DNA of 64,000 nt, taken from NCBI GenBank assembly GCA_949751835.1, contig CATKHK010000125.1:42227-106226 (forward strand). Reading direction: 5' to 3'. Within the stretch, counting starts at the first letter, position 1. Every line of letters starts with the position of its first letter. Made by a program: the position numbers and the translations under genes. The notes beneath the pieces are model-generated. The model saw only the letters and a program-made list of their open reading frames with translations, ran no database searches and was not told where the DNA came from. Below, piece after piece: positions 42,404-54,241 of the stretch. The stretch comes from Blepharisma japonicum (Eukaryota > Ciliophora > Heterotrichea > Heterotrichida > Blepharismidae).

Positions 42404-43582
42404 CTAAAAAGTCACATATTCAACAGGTCTCATATAATCTGGATTTTGGCTTCTCTTTATAATAAAAATTATTTTTATAATAATCATACAGAATCCTGCT
42501 ATAGTGCATATGATAAGACACATTAAAGCCACGCAAGCTGTGATAGGGAATAATGGGATCGCTATAAACCCATTAATAATTTTTACAATAATATTTTCTG
42601 TAAAATTTTCAATCATTTTATTAAGACAAACAATTGTAAAAACATACGTACATCCAATATAAACAAAAGGAGTTAAAACAAAAGTAAAAATAAAAATGCA
42701 TAAATTGATAAATATTTGTCCAATTGTGCATTTTCTTCTTGGAGTTCCATCTTGTGAATGTACAATGCAAAAAACTGCAAAAAAGAAAGGGGTAATTGGT
42801 ATACAAAATATCAGCAAAAAAATCATAGATCACTTTGGATTTCTTTTTTGCATCATTCTTACTTTACAAATTTCATAATGTGTAGGATTATACTTTTCCC
42901 CACAAAGCCAGCATCATTCATACTTGCAAACTGTGCAGGTCATATGATCACATCCTTCATTTTTCTGTACTCTTCTGGTACAGTTCGGACAAAATTTTAC
43001 CCCATTTTCCTTTGATCATTTATCTAAAATATAATCCGTTTGTCCTTTGCAAGCAAGACCATCATGTCAAGCTTCAGAGCAATAATAGCAATAATTATAC
43101 TCACATTTATTGCAAACCAGTCTTTGCTTTTTCATTGAGCCAGTATCATACCCTCCACAATCGGCTACAGGGCATCATCTCAAATTAGGATTTCTATTTA
43201 ACTCTTCTATTGCTTTGAATTTTTTATATTTTTCAAAAAATTCAGGTGTCAAATAAGCTTGAACAATATCTATTGGAATTTCTGCTTTGCATGTGTGCTG
43301 TGGACAAGGCATTTTACTAACCTGTAAGTCTTGGATGCGTAAGGTAATATAAGTTGTTATACATGAATTGCAAAATTTATGAGAACACTCAGGGATAAAA
43401 ACTTGATTGACTTCGTTTAGGGCTGCATCACAGATAGGGCAGAGCTCTTTTTGATCATTTTCAAATGCAATCGAAACTGGAAAATCTGCAATATTTAATC
43501 TTAGTGTGCGAACATAACCGAAGTCATGATCTAAAGAGTGCGCTTCTTCGTCTTCCTGAGGTGCTTGAGAAACCTTAGACAT
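42404..43582 (-). CDS. RBR E3 ubiquitin ligase with C-terminal membrane domain, copy A
   Basis: A 392-residue protein with five or more TGA codons read as Trp. A variable N-terminus (1-45) precedes RING1 from Cys48 (CPIC..CSHKFCNSC..CPQHTC), the IBR (about 136-175, WCPVADCGGYD..CNKCEYNYCYYC) and RING2 (KFCPNCTRRVQKNEGCDHMTC..CWLCG). Cys211 in EGCDHM sits at the position of the catalytic thioester cysteine of parkin-type ligases. Then come three or so hydrophobic spans (about 253-275, 287-318, 330-372) and a charged tail ending YVTF. Such tail-anchored RBR proteins (like RNF144/RNF19) ubiquitinate partners at membranes. It is the array member nearest TERT; its N-terminus is of the HDFGYVRTL type. 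Confidence 0.92.
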
Positions 43583-43604
43583 TTTGAAACTAATAAAAGT
43601 TAGG

Positions 43605-43632
43605 AAATTATAATACCCTTCAGTTTTTATAT
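43605..43632 (-). promoter_or_regulatory. Conserved upstream block of the RBR genes
   Basis: Starting about 23 bases upstream of the start codon lies a block of about 28 bases with core ACCCTTCAG (plus strand) flanked by TTATAAT and TTTTTATAT. It recurs upstream of all ten copies (for example 53587-53614, 63621-63648) while nearby sequence differs. On the coding strand it has TATAAAAA-like and TATTATAA elements, so it is a plausible core promoter or transcription start region. Confidence 0.5.
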
Positions 43633-43838
43633 CGAAAAATATAGAAAGAATAAGAATTTAGCATTAAAAAGAAATTAAAACTTATGAATAAGTGGAAGAA
43701 GAATGAAAATTAAAAAATAAAATAAAAAATCAATGCCTGCTTTGACTTCCAATTTTATTGAATTATTATAATCAATTGCTGTTTTGATTTTTATTTAATT
43801 TAATGTTTATAAAGCTATTAATTAGTGTTTATAAGGTC

Positions 43839-45034
43839 CTAAAATTTTGCATAATCATCCGCTGGTTTCATATAATCTGAATTGTAACATTTTTTAATAA
43901 TGAACGAAATCTTTATAAAAGCTCTATAAAATTCTTTAAATGCCATTCATATAACCGTAATTCCTATCGAATAAGCAAAGATAGGGATAATATAATTAAT
44001 AAAAGTCTATTAATCATTTTTATTAGGAATTTGGTAGTTTTAAAAGTCCCGGAAACATAATTTGTTTAGCCATGTATACCCACAGCAGCATATAAGCCCA
44101 ACGTATACAAATGAAGTCAAGCATAACGCTAAAATCAAAGTAGCTGAACAAATACATACTTTTAATAAATTATTTTTTTCTTGGGGAGCTATAAACATAT
44201 CGTAGGCAAAGTAAAATATAAAAAATAAAACAATTAGGATGCAAAAATGATCAACAATTCTTGCACTTATATTTTCATGATTCTTACTTTACAAAATCAT
44301 AATGTATAGCATGATACTTTTTCCACATATCCAGCATCACACATACTTTCAAACTGTACATATAATATAGTTGCATCCTTCAGCTTTTTTCACTCTTCGA
44401 GTACAAAATGGACAAATTTGATCCCATTTTCTTTTAACCAATTATCAAAAAATAATCTGTTTACATTTTGTAAGCAATACTCCCATGCCATGCTTCAGAG
44501 CAATAATAAAAAATTGTATCCACATTTATTGCAAATTAACTGTATTTTTTTGTGGAGCCAGTATCATGACCCTTGCATTCTGACAAATGGCACAATATCA
44601 AAATTAGGATTTCTTCTTTTATTTTAAATTTTTGGTATTTTTCAAAGAATTCAGGAATTAAAACTTTCAATTAGAACTTTAAACTTGCATGTATGCTGTG
44701 GACAAGGTATTTTACTAACTTGTGAATCCTTAATAAGTAAAATAATATATGCTTTTATCCAAGAATTGCAAAATTTGTGAAAGTAGGCAGGAGTAATGAG
44801 TTGGTCGATTTCATTGAGTTTTGCATCACAGATTGGGCATATCTTACAAAGCTTTTCTTCAAAAATGATTAGCGGCAAACTTAGTAGAAACTCAGCAATA
44901 AATCCAACAATAAGTGCTTCTAATTCATTAAACACAAGATAAATAGCCAAAGTTCCTTCAAAAGTCAATTCTCAAATATTACAATGAGTAAAAATGGATA
45001 TTTATTAAATATGGATTTTGAATATGTCAGCCAT
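43839..45034 (-). pseudogene. RBR relic B, near full length
   Basis: A second, diverged RBR gene that matches the family from the start (MADI, about 45034) to a C-terminal DDYAKF stop at 43839, but with many stops and frameshifts. The RING1 segment (CPICDAKLNEIDQLI..CPQHTCKF) stays open at 44651-44968. IBR cysteines are partly lost. The length still equals a full gene, so decay was by point changes and small indels. Confidence 0.85.
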
Positions 45035-45120
45035 TTTAAATACTAAATAAATCATGAAAATTAAAAAATTTCTAAATATAGCATTATATATAAAATCGAA
45101 TTAAATTTCAATTTTAAAGT

Positions 45121-46296
45121 CTAAAAAGTCACATAATCAATATATCCCATATAATTTGGATTTCTGTTTTTCTTAATAATAAAATAAATTTTTATAATAA
45201 GAAAATAGAATCCTCCTATAGTATATATAATGGGTAAAATCACAGCTACGCATGCCATAATAGGGTATAGTGGAATCGCTATAAATCCATTAATAACTTT
45301 TACGATAAATTTGTCTGTAAACCTTTCACTTATTTCATTAAGACACAATACTGTAAAAACATATATTCCTCCAATATAAATTAAAGGAGTTAAAACAAAA
45401 GTAAAAATAAAAATACCGAAAAGTATAAAAATTTTTCAAATTGCGCGTAATCTTCTTGGAATTCTATCATACAAACGAATACAGCAAAAGCCTGCCATAT
45501 AGAAAGGAGTAATTGGTATAAAAAATATATGACCTAAAATAAGCCATCATTCTGGATTCTTTTCTTCTATGGCTCTGGCTTTACAAATATTATTATGAGT
45601 AGGATTATACTTTTCCCCACAAAGCCAGCATCATTCATACTTGCAAACTATGCAGGTCATATGATCACATCCTTCATTTTTCTGTACTCTTCTGATACAG
45701 TTCGGACAAAATTTTACCCCATTTTCCTTTGATCATTTATCTAAAATATAATCCGTTTGTCCTTTACAAGCAAGACCATCATGTCAAGCTTCAGAGCAAT
45801 AGTAGCAATAATTATACTTACATTTATTGCAAACCAGTCTTTGTTTTTTCATTGAGCCAGTATCATACCCTCCACAATCTGCTACAGGGCATCATCTCAA
45901 ATTAGGATTTCTATTTAACTCTTCTATTGCTTTGAATTTTTTATATTTTTCAAAAAATTCAGGTGTCAAATTAGCTTGAACAATATCTATTGGAATTTCT
46001 GCTTTGCATGTGTGCTGTGGACAAGGCATTTTACTAACCTGTAAGTCTTGGATGCGTAAGGTAATATAAGTTGTTATACATAAATTGCAAAATTTATGAG
46101 AACATTCAGGGATAAAAACTTGATTGACTTCGTTTAGGACTGCATCACAGATAGGACAGAGCTCTTTTTGTGCATTTTCAAATGCAATAGAAACTGAATT
46201 ACCTGGAAAATCTGGTGTTAATGCACGGATAGTAGCCTCAAGATCGAAAGAAAACGCTTCATCGTATTCTTGCGGATTTGGTAAAACCTTAGCCAT
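45121..46296 (-). CDS. RBR E3 ligase with membrane domain, copy B
   Basis: A 391-residue intact paralogue. RING1, IBR and RING2 cysteines including the catalytic Cys in EGCDHMTC are kept. The N-terminus is of the second type (FSFDLEATIRALTPDFPGNS). The tail ends GYIDYVTF. The Trp opening the IBR is TGA, as in copy A, whereas copies C to J have TGG there. The membrane part contains VLTPLIYIGGIYVFTVLCLN. An upstream in-frame ATG at 46332 exists, but the MAKVLP start agrees with the other copies and with the conserved upstream block. Confidence 0.92.
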
Positions 46297-46555
46297 TTTG
46301 AAACTAATAAAAGTTAGGAAATTATAATACACTTCAGTTTTTATATCGAAAAATATCGAAAGAATAAGAATTTAGCATTAAAAAGAAATTAAAACTTATG
46401 AGTAAGTGGAATAAGAATGAAAATTAAAAAATAAAATAAAAAATCAATGCCTGCTTTGACTTCCAATTTTATTGAATTACTATTATTATCAATTGTTGTT
46501 TTGATTTTTATTTAATTTAATGTTTATAACGCTATTAATTAGTGTTTATAAGGTC

Positions 46556-47772
46556 CTAAAATTTTGCATAATCATCCGCTGGTTTCATATAATCTGGATT
46601 GTAACATTTTTTAATAATGAACGAAATCTTTATAAAAGCTCTATAAAATTCTTTAAATGCCATTCATATAACCATAATTCCTATCGAATAAGCAAAGATA
46701 GGAATAATATAATTGATAAAAGTCAATTAATCATTTTTATTAGGAAATTTGGTAGTTTTAAAAGTCCTGTAAACATAATTTGTTTAGCCATGTATACCCA
46801 CAGCAGCATATAAGCCCAACATATACAAATGGAGTCAAGCATAATGCAAAAAAACAAAATAGCTGAATAAATACATACTTCTAATAAATTATTTTTTTCT
46901 TGGAGAGCGATAAACAGCACATAGGCAAATGAAAATGTAAAAAATGAAACAATTAGGATGCAAAAATGATCAACAATTCTTGCATTATATTTTGCATGAT
47001 TCTAACTTTACAAAATCATAAATGTATAGGATGATACTTTTTCTACATATCAGCATCACTTATAATCATAATGTATAGCATGATACTTTTTCCACATATC
47101 CAGCGTCACTCATACTTGCAAACTGTACATGTCATATGGTCGCATCCTTCAGCTTTTTTCATTCTTCGAGTACAAAATTGACAAAATTGATCCCATTTTC
47201 TTTTAACCAATTATCAAAAAATAATCTGTTTGCGTTTTGCAAGCAATACTCCCATGCCATATTTCAGAGCAATAGTAAAAAATTGTATCCACATTTATTG
47301 CAAATTAATTGTCATTTTTTTATGGAGCCAGTATCATGACCCTTGCATTCTGGCAAAGGGCACAATATCAAAATTAGGATTTCTGTTTAGTTCTTCTATT
47401 ATTTTAAATTTTGGTATTTTTCAAAGAATTCAGGAGTTAAAACTTTCAATTAGAACTTTAAACTTGCATGTATGCTGTGGACAAGGTATTTTACTAACTT
47501 GTGAATCCTTAACGAGTAAAGTAATACATGCGTTTATACAAGAATTGAGAAATTTGTGAAAGTAGGCAGGAGCAATGAATTGATTGACTTCATTGAGTTT
47601 TGCATCACAGATTGGGCACATCTAGCAAGGCTTTTCTTCAAAAATGATTAAGTGCTTCTAATTCATTAAACACAAGATAAATAGCCAAAGTTCCTTCAAA
47701 AGTCATTTCTCAAATATTTCAATGAGTAAAAATGGATATTTATTAAATATGGATTTTGAATATGTCAGTCAT
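46556..47772 (-). pseudogene. RBR relic C, near full length
   Basis: Same second gene as relic B, with start region at 47772 (MTD instead of MAD) and a C-terminal stop at 46556. A RING1 fragment (CPICDAKLNEVNQFIAPAYF) is open at 47430-47621. Frameshifts and stops elsewhere. A segment near 47000-47090 is locally duplicated (two versions of the TCATAATGTATAG motif). Confidence 0.85.
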
Positions 47773-47856
47773 TTTAAATACTAAATAAATCATGAAAATT
47801 AAAAAATTTCTAAATATAGCATTATATAAAATCGAATTAAATGTCAATTTTAATGT

Positions 47857-49032
47857 CTAAAAAGTTACATAATCAATATATCCCATATAATTTGGATTTC
47901 TGTTTCTCTTAATAATAAAATAAATTTTTACAATAAGAAAATAGAATCCTACTATAGTAAATAGAATGGGTAATATCGCAGCTACACATGCCATAATAGG
48001 GTATAGTGGAATCGCTATAAATCCATTAATAACTTTTACGATAGATTTTTCTGTAAACCTTTCACTTATATTATTAAGACACAATACTGTAAAAACATAT
48101 ATTCCTCCAATATAAATTAAAGGAGTTAAAACAAAAGTAAAAATAAAAATGCATAAATTGATAAATATTTGTCCAATTGTGCATTTTCTTCTTGGAGTTC
48201 TATCATACAAACGAATACAGCAAAAGCATGCAAAATAGAAAGGAGTAATTGGTATAAAAAATAACAGTAATAAAACAAGCCATCACTCTGGATTATTTTC
48301 TTTCATTCCTCTTGCTTTACAAATATTATTATGAGTCGGATGATACTTTTCCCCACAAAGTCAGCATCATTCATACTTGCAAACTATGCATGTCATATGA
48401 TCACATCCTTCATTTTTCTGTACTCTTCTGGTACAGTTCGGACAAAATTTTACCCCGTTTTCCTTTGATCATTTATCTAAAATATAATCCGTTTGTCCTT
48501 TACAAGCAAGACCATCATGTCAAGCTTCAGAACAATAATAGCAATAATTATACTTACATTTATTGCAAATTAGTTTTTGCTTTTTCATTGAGCCAGTATC
48601 ATACCCTCCACAATCTGCTACAGGGCACCATCTCAAATGAGGATTTCTATTTAACTCTTCTATTGTTTTGAATTTTTTATATTTTTCAAAAAATTCAGGC
48701 GTTAAATTAGCTTGAACAATATCTATTGGAATTTCAGATTTGCATGTGTGCTGTGGACAGGGCATTTTACTAACCTGTAAGTCTTGGATACGTAATGTAA
48801 TATAAGTTGTTATACATAAATTGCAAAATTTGTGAGAACACTCAGGGATAAAAACTTGATTAACTTCGTTTAGGGCTGCATCACAGATAGGGCAGAGCTC
48901 TTTTGGATTAATTTCAAATGCAATCGCAACTGAATTACCTGAAAAATCTGGTGTTAATGCACGGATAGTAGCGTCAAGATCTAAAGAATGAGCTTCTTCG
49001 TCTTCTTGCAGATCTGGTCAAGCATAAGCCAT
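47857..49032 (-). CDS. RBR E3 ligase with membrane domain, copy C
   Basis: A 391-residue intact copy beginning MAYAWPDLQEDEEAHS, where a TGA codes Trp at residue 5; other copies have a leucine or serine there. N-terminus of the DLDATIRALTPDF type. All zinc ligands of RING1, IBR and RING2 are present, with the catalytic Cys in EGCDHMTC. RING2 has two adjacent TGA-encoded Trp (YEWCWLC). The tail ends GYIDYVTF, and the membrane part is nearly the same as in copies B and D. Confidence 0.92.
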
Positions 49033-49286
49033 TTTGAAACTCATAAAAGTTAGTAAATTATAATACCCTTCAGTTTTTATACAGAATAATATCGAAGAAT
49101 TAGAATTTAGCATTAAAAAGAAATTAGGACATATGAATAAGTTAAAGAAGAATGAAAATTAAAAAATAAAATAAAAAATCAATGTCTGCTTTGAATTCCA
49201 ATATTATTGAATTTTTATAATCAATTGTTGTTTTGATTTTTATTTAATTAAAGTTTATAAAGCTATTAATTAGTATTTATAAGGTC

Positions 49287-50140
49287 CTAAAATTTTGCAT
49301 AATCATCTACAGGTTTCATATAATCTGAATTGTAACATTTTTTAATAATGAACGAAATCTTTATAAAAGCTCTATAAAATTCCTTAAATTCATATAACCA
49401 TACTTTCTATCGAATAAGCAAAGATAGGGATAATATAATTGATAAACATCCATTTATCATTTTTATTAGGAAATTTGGTAGTTTTAACAGTCCCGAAAAC
49501 ATATACCCACAGCAGCATATAAGCCCAACATATACAAATGGAGTCAAGCATAATGTGAAAATCAAAGTAGCTGAATAAATACATACTTCTAATAAATTAT
49601 TTTTTTCTTGGAGAGCGATAAACAGCATGTAGGCAAAGGAAAATATAAAAAATAAAACAATTAGGATGCAAAAATGATCAACAATTCTTGCACTTATATT
49701 TTGCATGATTTTTACTTTACAAAATCATAATGTATATGATGATACTTTTTCCATACATCAGCATCACTTATAATCATAATGTATAGGATGATACTTTTTC
49801 AACATATCCAAAATCACTTATACTTTGAAACTGTACATGTCATATGGTCGCATCCTTCAGCTTTTTTCACTCTTCGAGTGCAAAATTGGCAAAATTTGAT
49901 CCCATTTTCTTTTACCCAATTATCAAAAAATACTTCAGAGCAATAGTAAAAAATTGTATCCACATTTATTGCAAATTAATTGTCTTTTTTTTGTGGAGCT
50001 AGTATCATAGCTCTTGTATTCTGGCAAAGGGCATCATATCTATTTAGGATTTCTGTTTAGTTCTTCTATTATTTTAAATTTTTGGTATTTTTAAAAGAAT
50101 TCAAAAGTTGAAACTGTCAATTGGAACTTCAAACTTGGAT
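49287..50140 (-). pseudogene. RBR relic D, lost its N-terminal half
   Basis: Retains the C-terminal membrane part (open at 49407-49706, with LDSICICWAYMLLWVYVFG) and a broken RING2 and IBR, but everything upstream of the RING1 end was removed by the deletion that also cut copy D. A direct repeat of the TCATAATGTATA segment (49725-49800) resembles that in relic C. Confidence 0.8.
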
Positions 50141-51172
50141 GTATAGTGGAATCGCTATAAATCCATTAATAACTTTTACGATAGATTTTTCTGTAAACCT
50201 TTCACTTATATTATTAAGACACAATACTGTAAAAACATATATTCCTCCAATATAAATTAAAGGAGTTAAAACAAAAGTAAAAATAAAAATGCATAAATTG
50301 ATAAATATTTGCCCAATTGTGCATTTTCTTCTTGGAGTTCTATCATACAAACGATAACAGCAAAAGCATGCCATATAGAAAGGAGTAATTTGTATAAAAA
50401 ATAACAGTAATAAAATAAGCCATCACTCTGGATTATTTTCTTTCATTCCTCTTGCTTTACAAATATTATTATGAGTCGGATGATACTTTTCCCCACAAAG
50501 TCAGCATCATTCATACTTGCAAACTATGCAGGTCATATGATCACATCCTTCATTTTTCTGTACTCTTCTGGTACAGTTCGGACAAAATTTTACCCCGTTT
50601 TCCTTTGATCATTTATCTACAATATAATCCGTTTGTCCTTTACAAGCAAGACCATCATGTCAAGCTTCAGAGCAATAGTAGCAATAATTATACTTACATT
50701 TATTGCAAATTAGTCTTTGCTTTTTCATTGAGCCAGTATCATACCCTCCACAATCTGCTACAGGGCACCATCTCAAATGAGGATTTCTATTTAACTCTTC
50801 TATTGCTTTAAATTTTTTATATTTTTCAAAAAATTCAGGCGTTAAATAAGCTTGAACAATATCTATTGGAATTTCAGCTTTGCATGTGTGCTGTGGACAA
50901 GGCATTTTACTAACCTGTAAGTCTTGGATTCGTAAGGTAATATAAGTTTTTATACATGAATTGCAAAATTTGTGAGAACACTCAGGGATAAAAACTTGAT
51001 TAACTTCGTTTAGAACTGTATCACAGATAGGGCAGAGCTCTTTTGGATTAATTTCAAATGCAATAGAAACTAAATTACCCGGAAAATCTGGTGTTAATGC
51101 ACGGATAGTAGCGTCAAGATCTAAAGAATGCGCTTCTTCGCCTTCTTGCGGATTTGGTAAAACCTTAGCCAT
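50069..51172 (-). CDS. RBR E3 ligase, copy D, 3' end replaced by relic sequence
   Basis: A 367-residue chimeric reading frame. RING1, IBR, RING2 (catalytic Cys in EGCDHMTC) and the first two membrane spans are intact. After NGFIAIPLY the sequence jumps, at about 50140, into relic D and continues as IQVWSSNWQFQLLNSFKNTK.. to a TAA at 50069. The last membrane span and the conserved YVTF tail are therefore missing. The protein may still be a ligase but with changed topology. N-terminus of the DLDATIRALTPDF type. Start at the MAKVLP codon; an in-frame ATG 24 bases upstream is less likely. Confidence 0.75.
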
Positions 51173-51374
51173 TTTGAAACTAATAAAATTTGGCAAATTA
51201 TAATATCCTTCAGCTTATATATAGAATAATATAGAAAGATTAAGAATTTTAGCATTAAAAAGAAATCAAATAATTATCTTATGAATAAGTCCAACTTTTA
51301 GTTCTAATACTTATGGATTATATAACCAATTGTTGCTTTCATTTTTTATTTAATTTAATATTTATCAAAACTAC

Positions 51375-52300
51375 GGTTTTTAATAATGAACGAAATCTTT
51401 ATAAAAGCTCTAGAAAATCCTTTAAATGTCATTCATAGAAGCATAATTACTACCGCACAAGCAAAGACAGGGGATAATACGATTGATAAAAGCCCATTAA
51501 TCATTTTATTAGAAATCTCTTAGTTTTAAAAGCTCGGAGACAGAATTTGTTTATTCATATATATCCACAGCAACATATAAACCCAACATATACGAATGGA
51601 GTCAAGCATAGCTCAAAAATCAATGTAGCTGGATAAATACATACTTTTGATACCTTATTCTTACTTGGAGAGCGATAGACAGCACGCATGCAAAGGAAAA
51701 TATAAAAAAATGGAGCAATTAGGATGAAAAATAAAATTAACTAATTATTTATAGTTTTAACATTTTTTTATAATATATATTATTTTAACAAAATTTAAGA
51801 ATAAGGATTGCTGATCATTGTGGATTCAATTTTTCCATGATTCTTATTTTACAAATATCATAATGTACAGAATGGTACATTTCCCCACATAGCCAGAATC
51901 ATTCATATTTGCAAACTGGGCATGTCATATGGTTACATCCTTCGGCTTTTTGGACTCTTCGAGTATAAAATGGGCTAATTTGATCCCATTTTCTTTTGAC
52001 CAACTATCAAAAACATAATCTGTTTGCGCTTTGCAATGAAGACCCTCATGCCATGCTTCAGAGCAATAGTAGCAATAATTGTATCCACAATTATTGCAAA
52101 TTAATTGTCTTTTTTTTGTGGAGCCAGTACCCTCACTGTCAGTAAAGGGCACCATCAAATTAGGATTCCTATTTACTTTAAGTGATTCTAATTCATTAGA
52201 CATAAATAGCCAAAGTTTCTTCAAAAGTCAATTCTCAAATATTACAATGAGCAAAAATGAATATTTATTAAATATGGAATTTTGAATATGTTATCTATTT
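51375..52300 (-). pseudogene. RBR relic E, RING1 deleted
   Basis: Retains IBR and RING2-like parts in an open stretch (51925-52224, with LICNNCGYNYCYYCSEAWHE) but lacks RING1. The C-terminal DDY..F end is missing. The start codon seen in other relics has changed (CAT to TAT on the plus strand at about 52295). Confidence 0.8.
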
Positions 52301-52382
52301 TAAATACTAAATAAATCATGAAAATTAAAAAATTTCTAAAATATAACATTAATAAAATCGAATTAAATCGTAATTTTAAAGT

Positions 52383-53561
52383 CTAAAAATTCGCATAATC
52401 AAGATATCTCATATAATCTGGATTTCTGTTTCTCTTAATAATAAAATCAATTCTTAGAATAAGCCAATAGAATCCTATTATAGTAGCGAAAATGGGAAAA
52501 ATCACAGCTACACATGCCATGATAGGGTATAGTGGAATCGCTATAAATCCATTAATAACTTTTACGATAAATTTTTCTGTAAACCTTTTACTTATATTAT
52601 TAAGACATTCAACTGTAAAAACATATATTCCTCCAATATAAATTAAAGGAGTAAAAACAAAAGTAAAAATAAAAATACCGAAAAGTATAAAAATTTTTCA
52701 AATTGTCCGTATTCTTCTTGGAATTCTATCATACAAACGAATACAGCAAAAGCCTGCCATATAGAAAGGAGTAATTGGTATAAAAAATGTCAGCAATAAA
52801 ATCCTAGATCACTCTGGATACTTTTCTTGCATGGCTATTGCTTTACAAATATCATAATGATCAGGATGATACTTTTCCCCACAAAGTCAGCATCATTCAT
52901 ATTTGCAAACTGGGCATGTCATATGATCACATCCTTCAATTTTCTGTACTCTTCTGGTACAGTTCGGACAAAATTTTACCCCGTTTTCCTTTGATCATTT
53001 ATCTAAAATATAATCCGTTTGTCCTTTACAAGCAAGACCATCATGCCAAGCTTCAGAACAATAGTAGCAATAATTATACTCACATTTATTGCAAACAAGT
53101 CTTTGTTTTTTCATTGATCCAGTATCATACCCTCCACAATCTGCTACAGGGCACCATCTCAAATTAGGATTTCTATTTAGCTCTTCTATTATTTTGAATT
53201 TTTTATATTTTTCAAAAAATTCAGGTGTTAAATAAGCTTGAACAATATCTATTGGAATTTCATCTTTGCATGTGTGCTGTGGACAAGGCATTTTACTAAC
53301 TTGTAAGTCTTGGATGCGTAAGGTAATATAAGTTTTTATACATAAATTGCAAAATTTGTGATAGCATTCAGGGATTAAAACTTGATTGACTTCGTTTAGG
53401 ACTGCATCACAGATTGGACAGAGCTCTTTTTGATTATTTTCAAATGCAATCGAAACTGGAAAATCTGGAAATTTTAATTTTAATGTGGGGACATAACCGA
53501 AGTCATAATCTAAAGAATGCGCTTCTTCGTCTTCTTGCTGATCTGGTAAAACCTTAGCCAT
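52383..53561 (-). CDS. RBR E3 ligase with membrane domain, copy E
   Basis: A 392-residue intact copy with the HDFGYV-type N-terminus (LDYDFGYVPTLKLKFPDFP). RING1 has CYHKFCNLC in place of the usual CSHKFCNSC, and a Lys to Asp change in the link to the IBR (TCKDEIPID). RING2 reads KIEGCDHMTCPVC with the catalytic Cys kept. The codon for Trp in SEAWHD is TGG here but TGA in copies A to D. Tail RYLDYANF. Confidence 0.92.
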
Positions 53562-53815
53562 TTTGAAACTAATAAAAGTTAGGAAATTATAATACCCTTC
53601 AGTTTTTATATAGAAAAATATAGAAAGAATAAGAATTTAGCATTAAAAAGAAATTAAAACTTATGAATAAGTGGAATAAGAATGAAAATTAAAATAAAAA
53701 TAAAAAATCAATGCCTGCTTTGAATTTCAATATTATTGAATTAATATAATCAATTGTTGTTTTGATTTTTATTTAATTTAATGTTTATAAACTATTAATT
53801 AGTGTTGATAAGGTC

Positions 53816-54159
53816 CTAAAAATTTGCATAATCATCCATAGGTTCCATAGATTGTTACGTTTTTTAATGATGAACGAAATCTTTATAAAAGCTCTTTAAA
53901 TGTCATTCATATAACCATAATTACTACCGAACAAGCAAAGATAGGGATATAATAATTAATAAAAGTCTATTAATCATTTTTATTAGAAAATTTGGTTGTT
54001 TTAAAAGCCTGGAAGCATAAGTATGACATGAGGATTAAGTGCTTCTAATTCTTTAAACACAAGATAAATAGTCAAAGTTTCTTCAAAGTCAATTCTCAAG
54101 TATTGCAATGAGCAAAAATAGATATTTATTAAATATTGATTTTTGATTATATCAGCCAT
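53816..54159 (-). pseudogene. RBR relic F, core deleted
   Basis: Only the start region (MADI..YLVFKELEAL) and the C-terminal membrane end remain, joined by a deletion of about 850 bases relative to relic B. Confidence 0.8.
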
Positions 54160-54241
54160 TTTAAATTCTAAATAAATCATGAAAATTAAAATTCTAAAAT
54201 ATAGCATTATATAAAATCGAATTAAATCGTAACTTTAAAGT

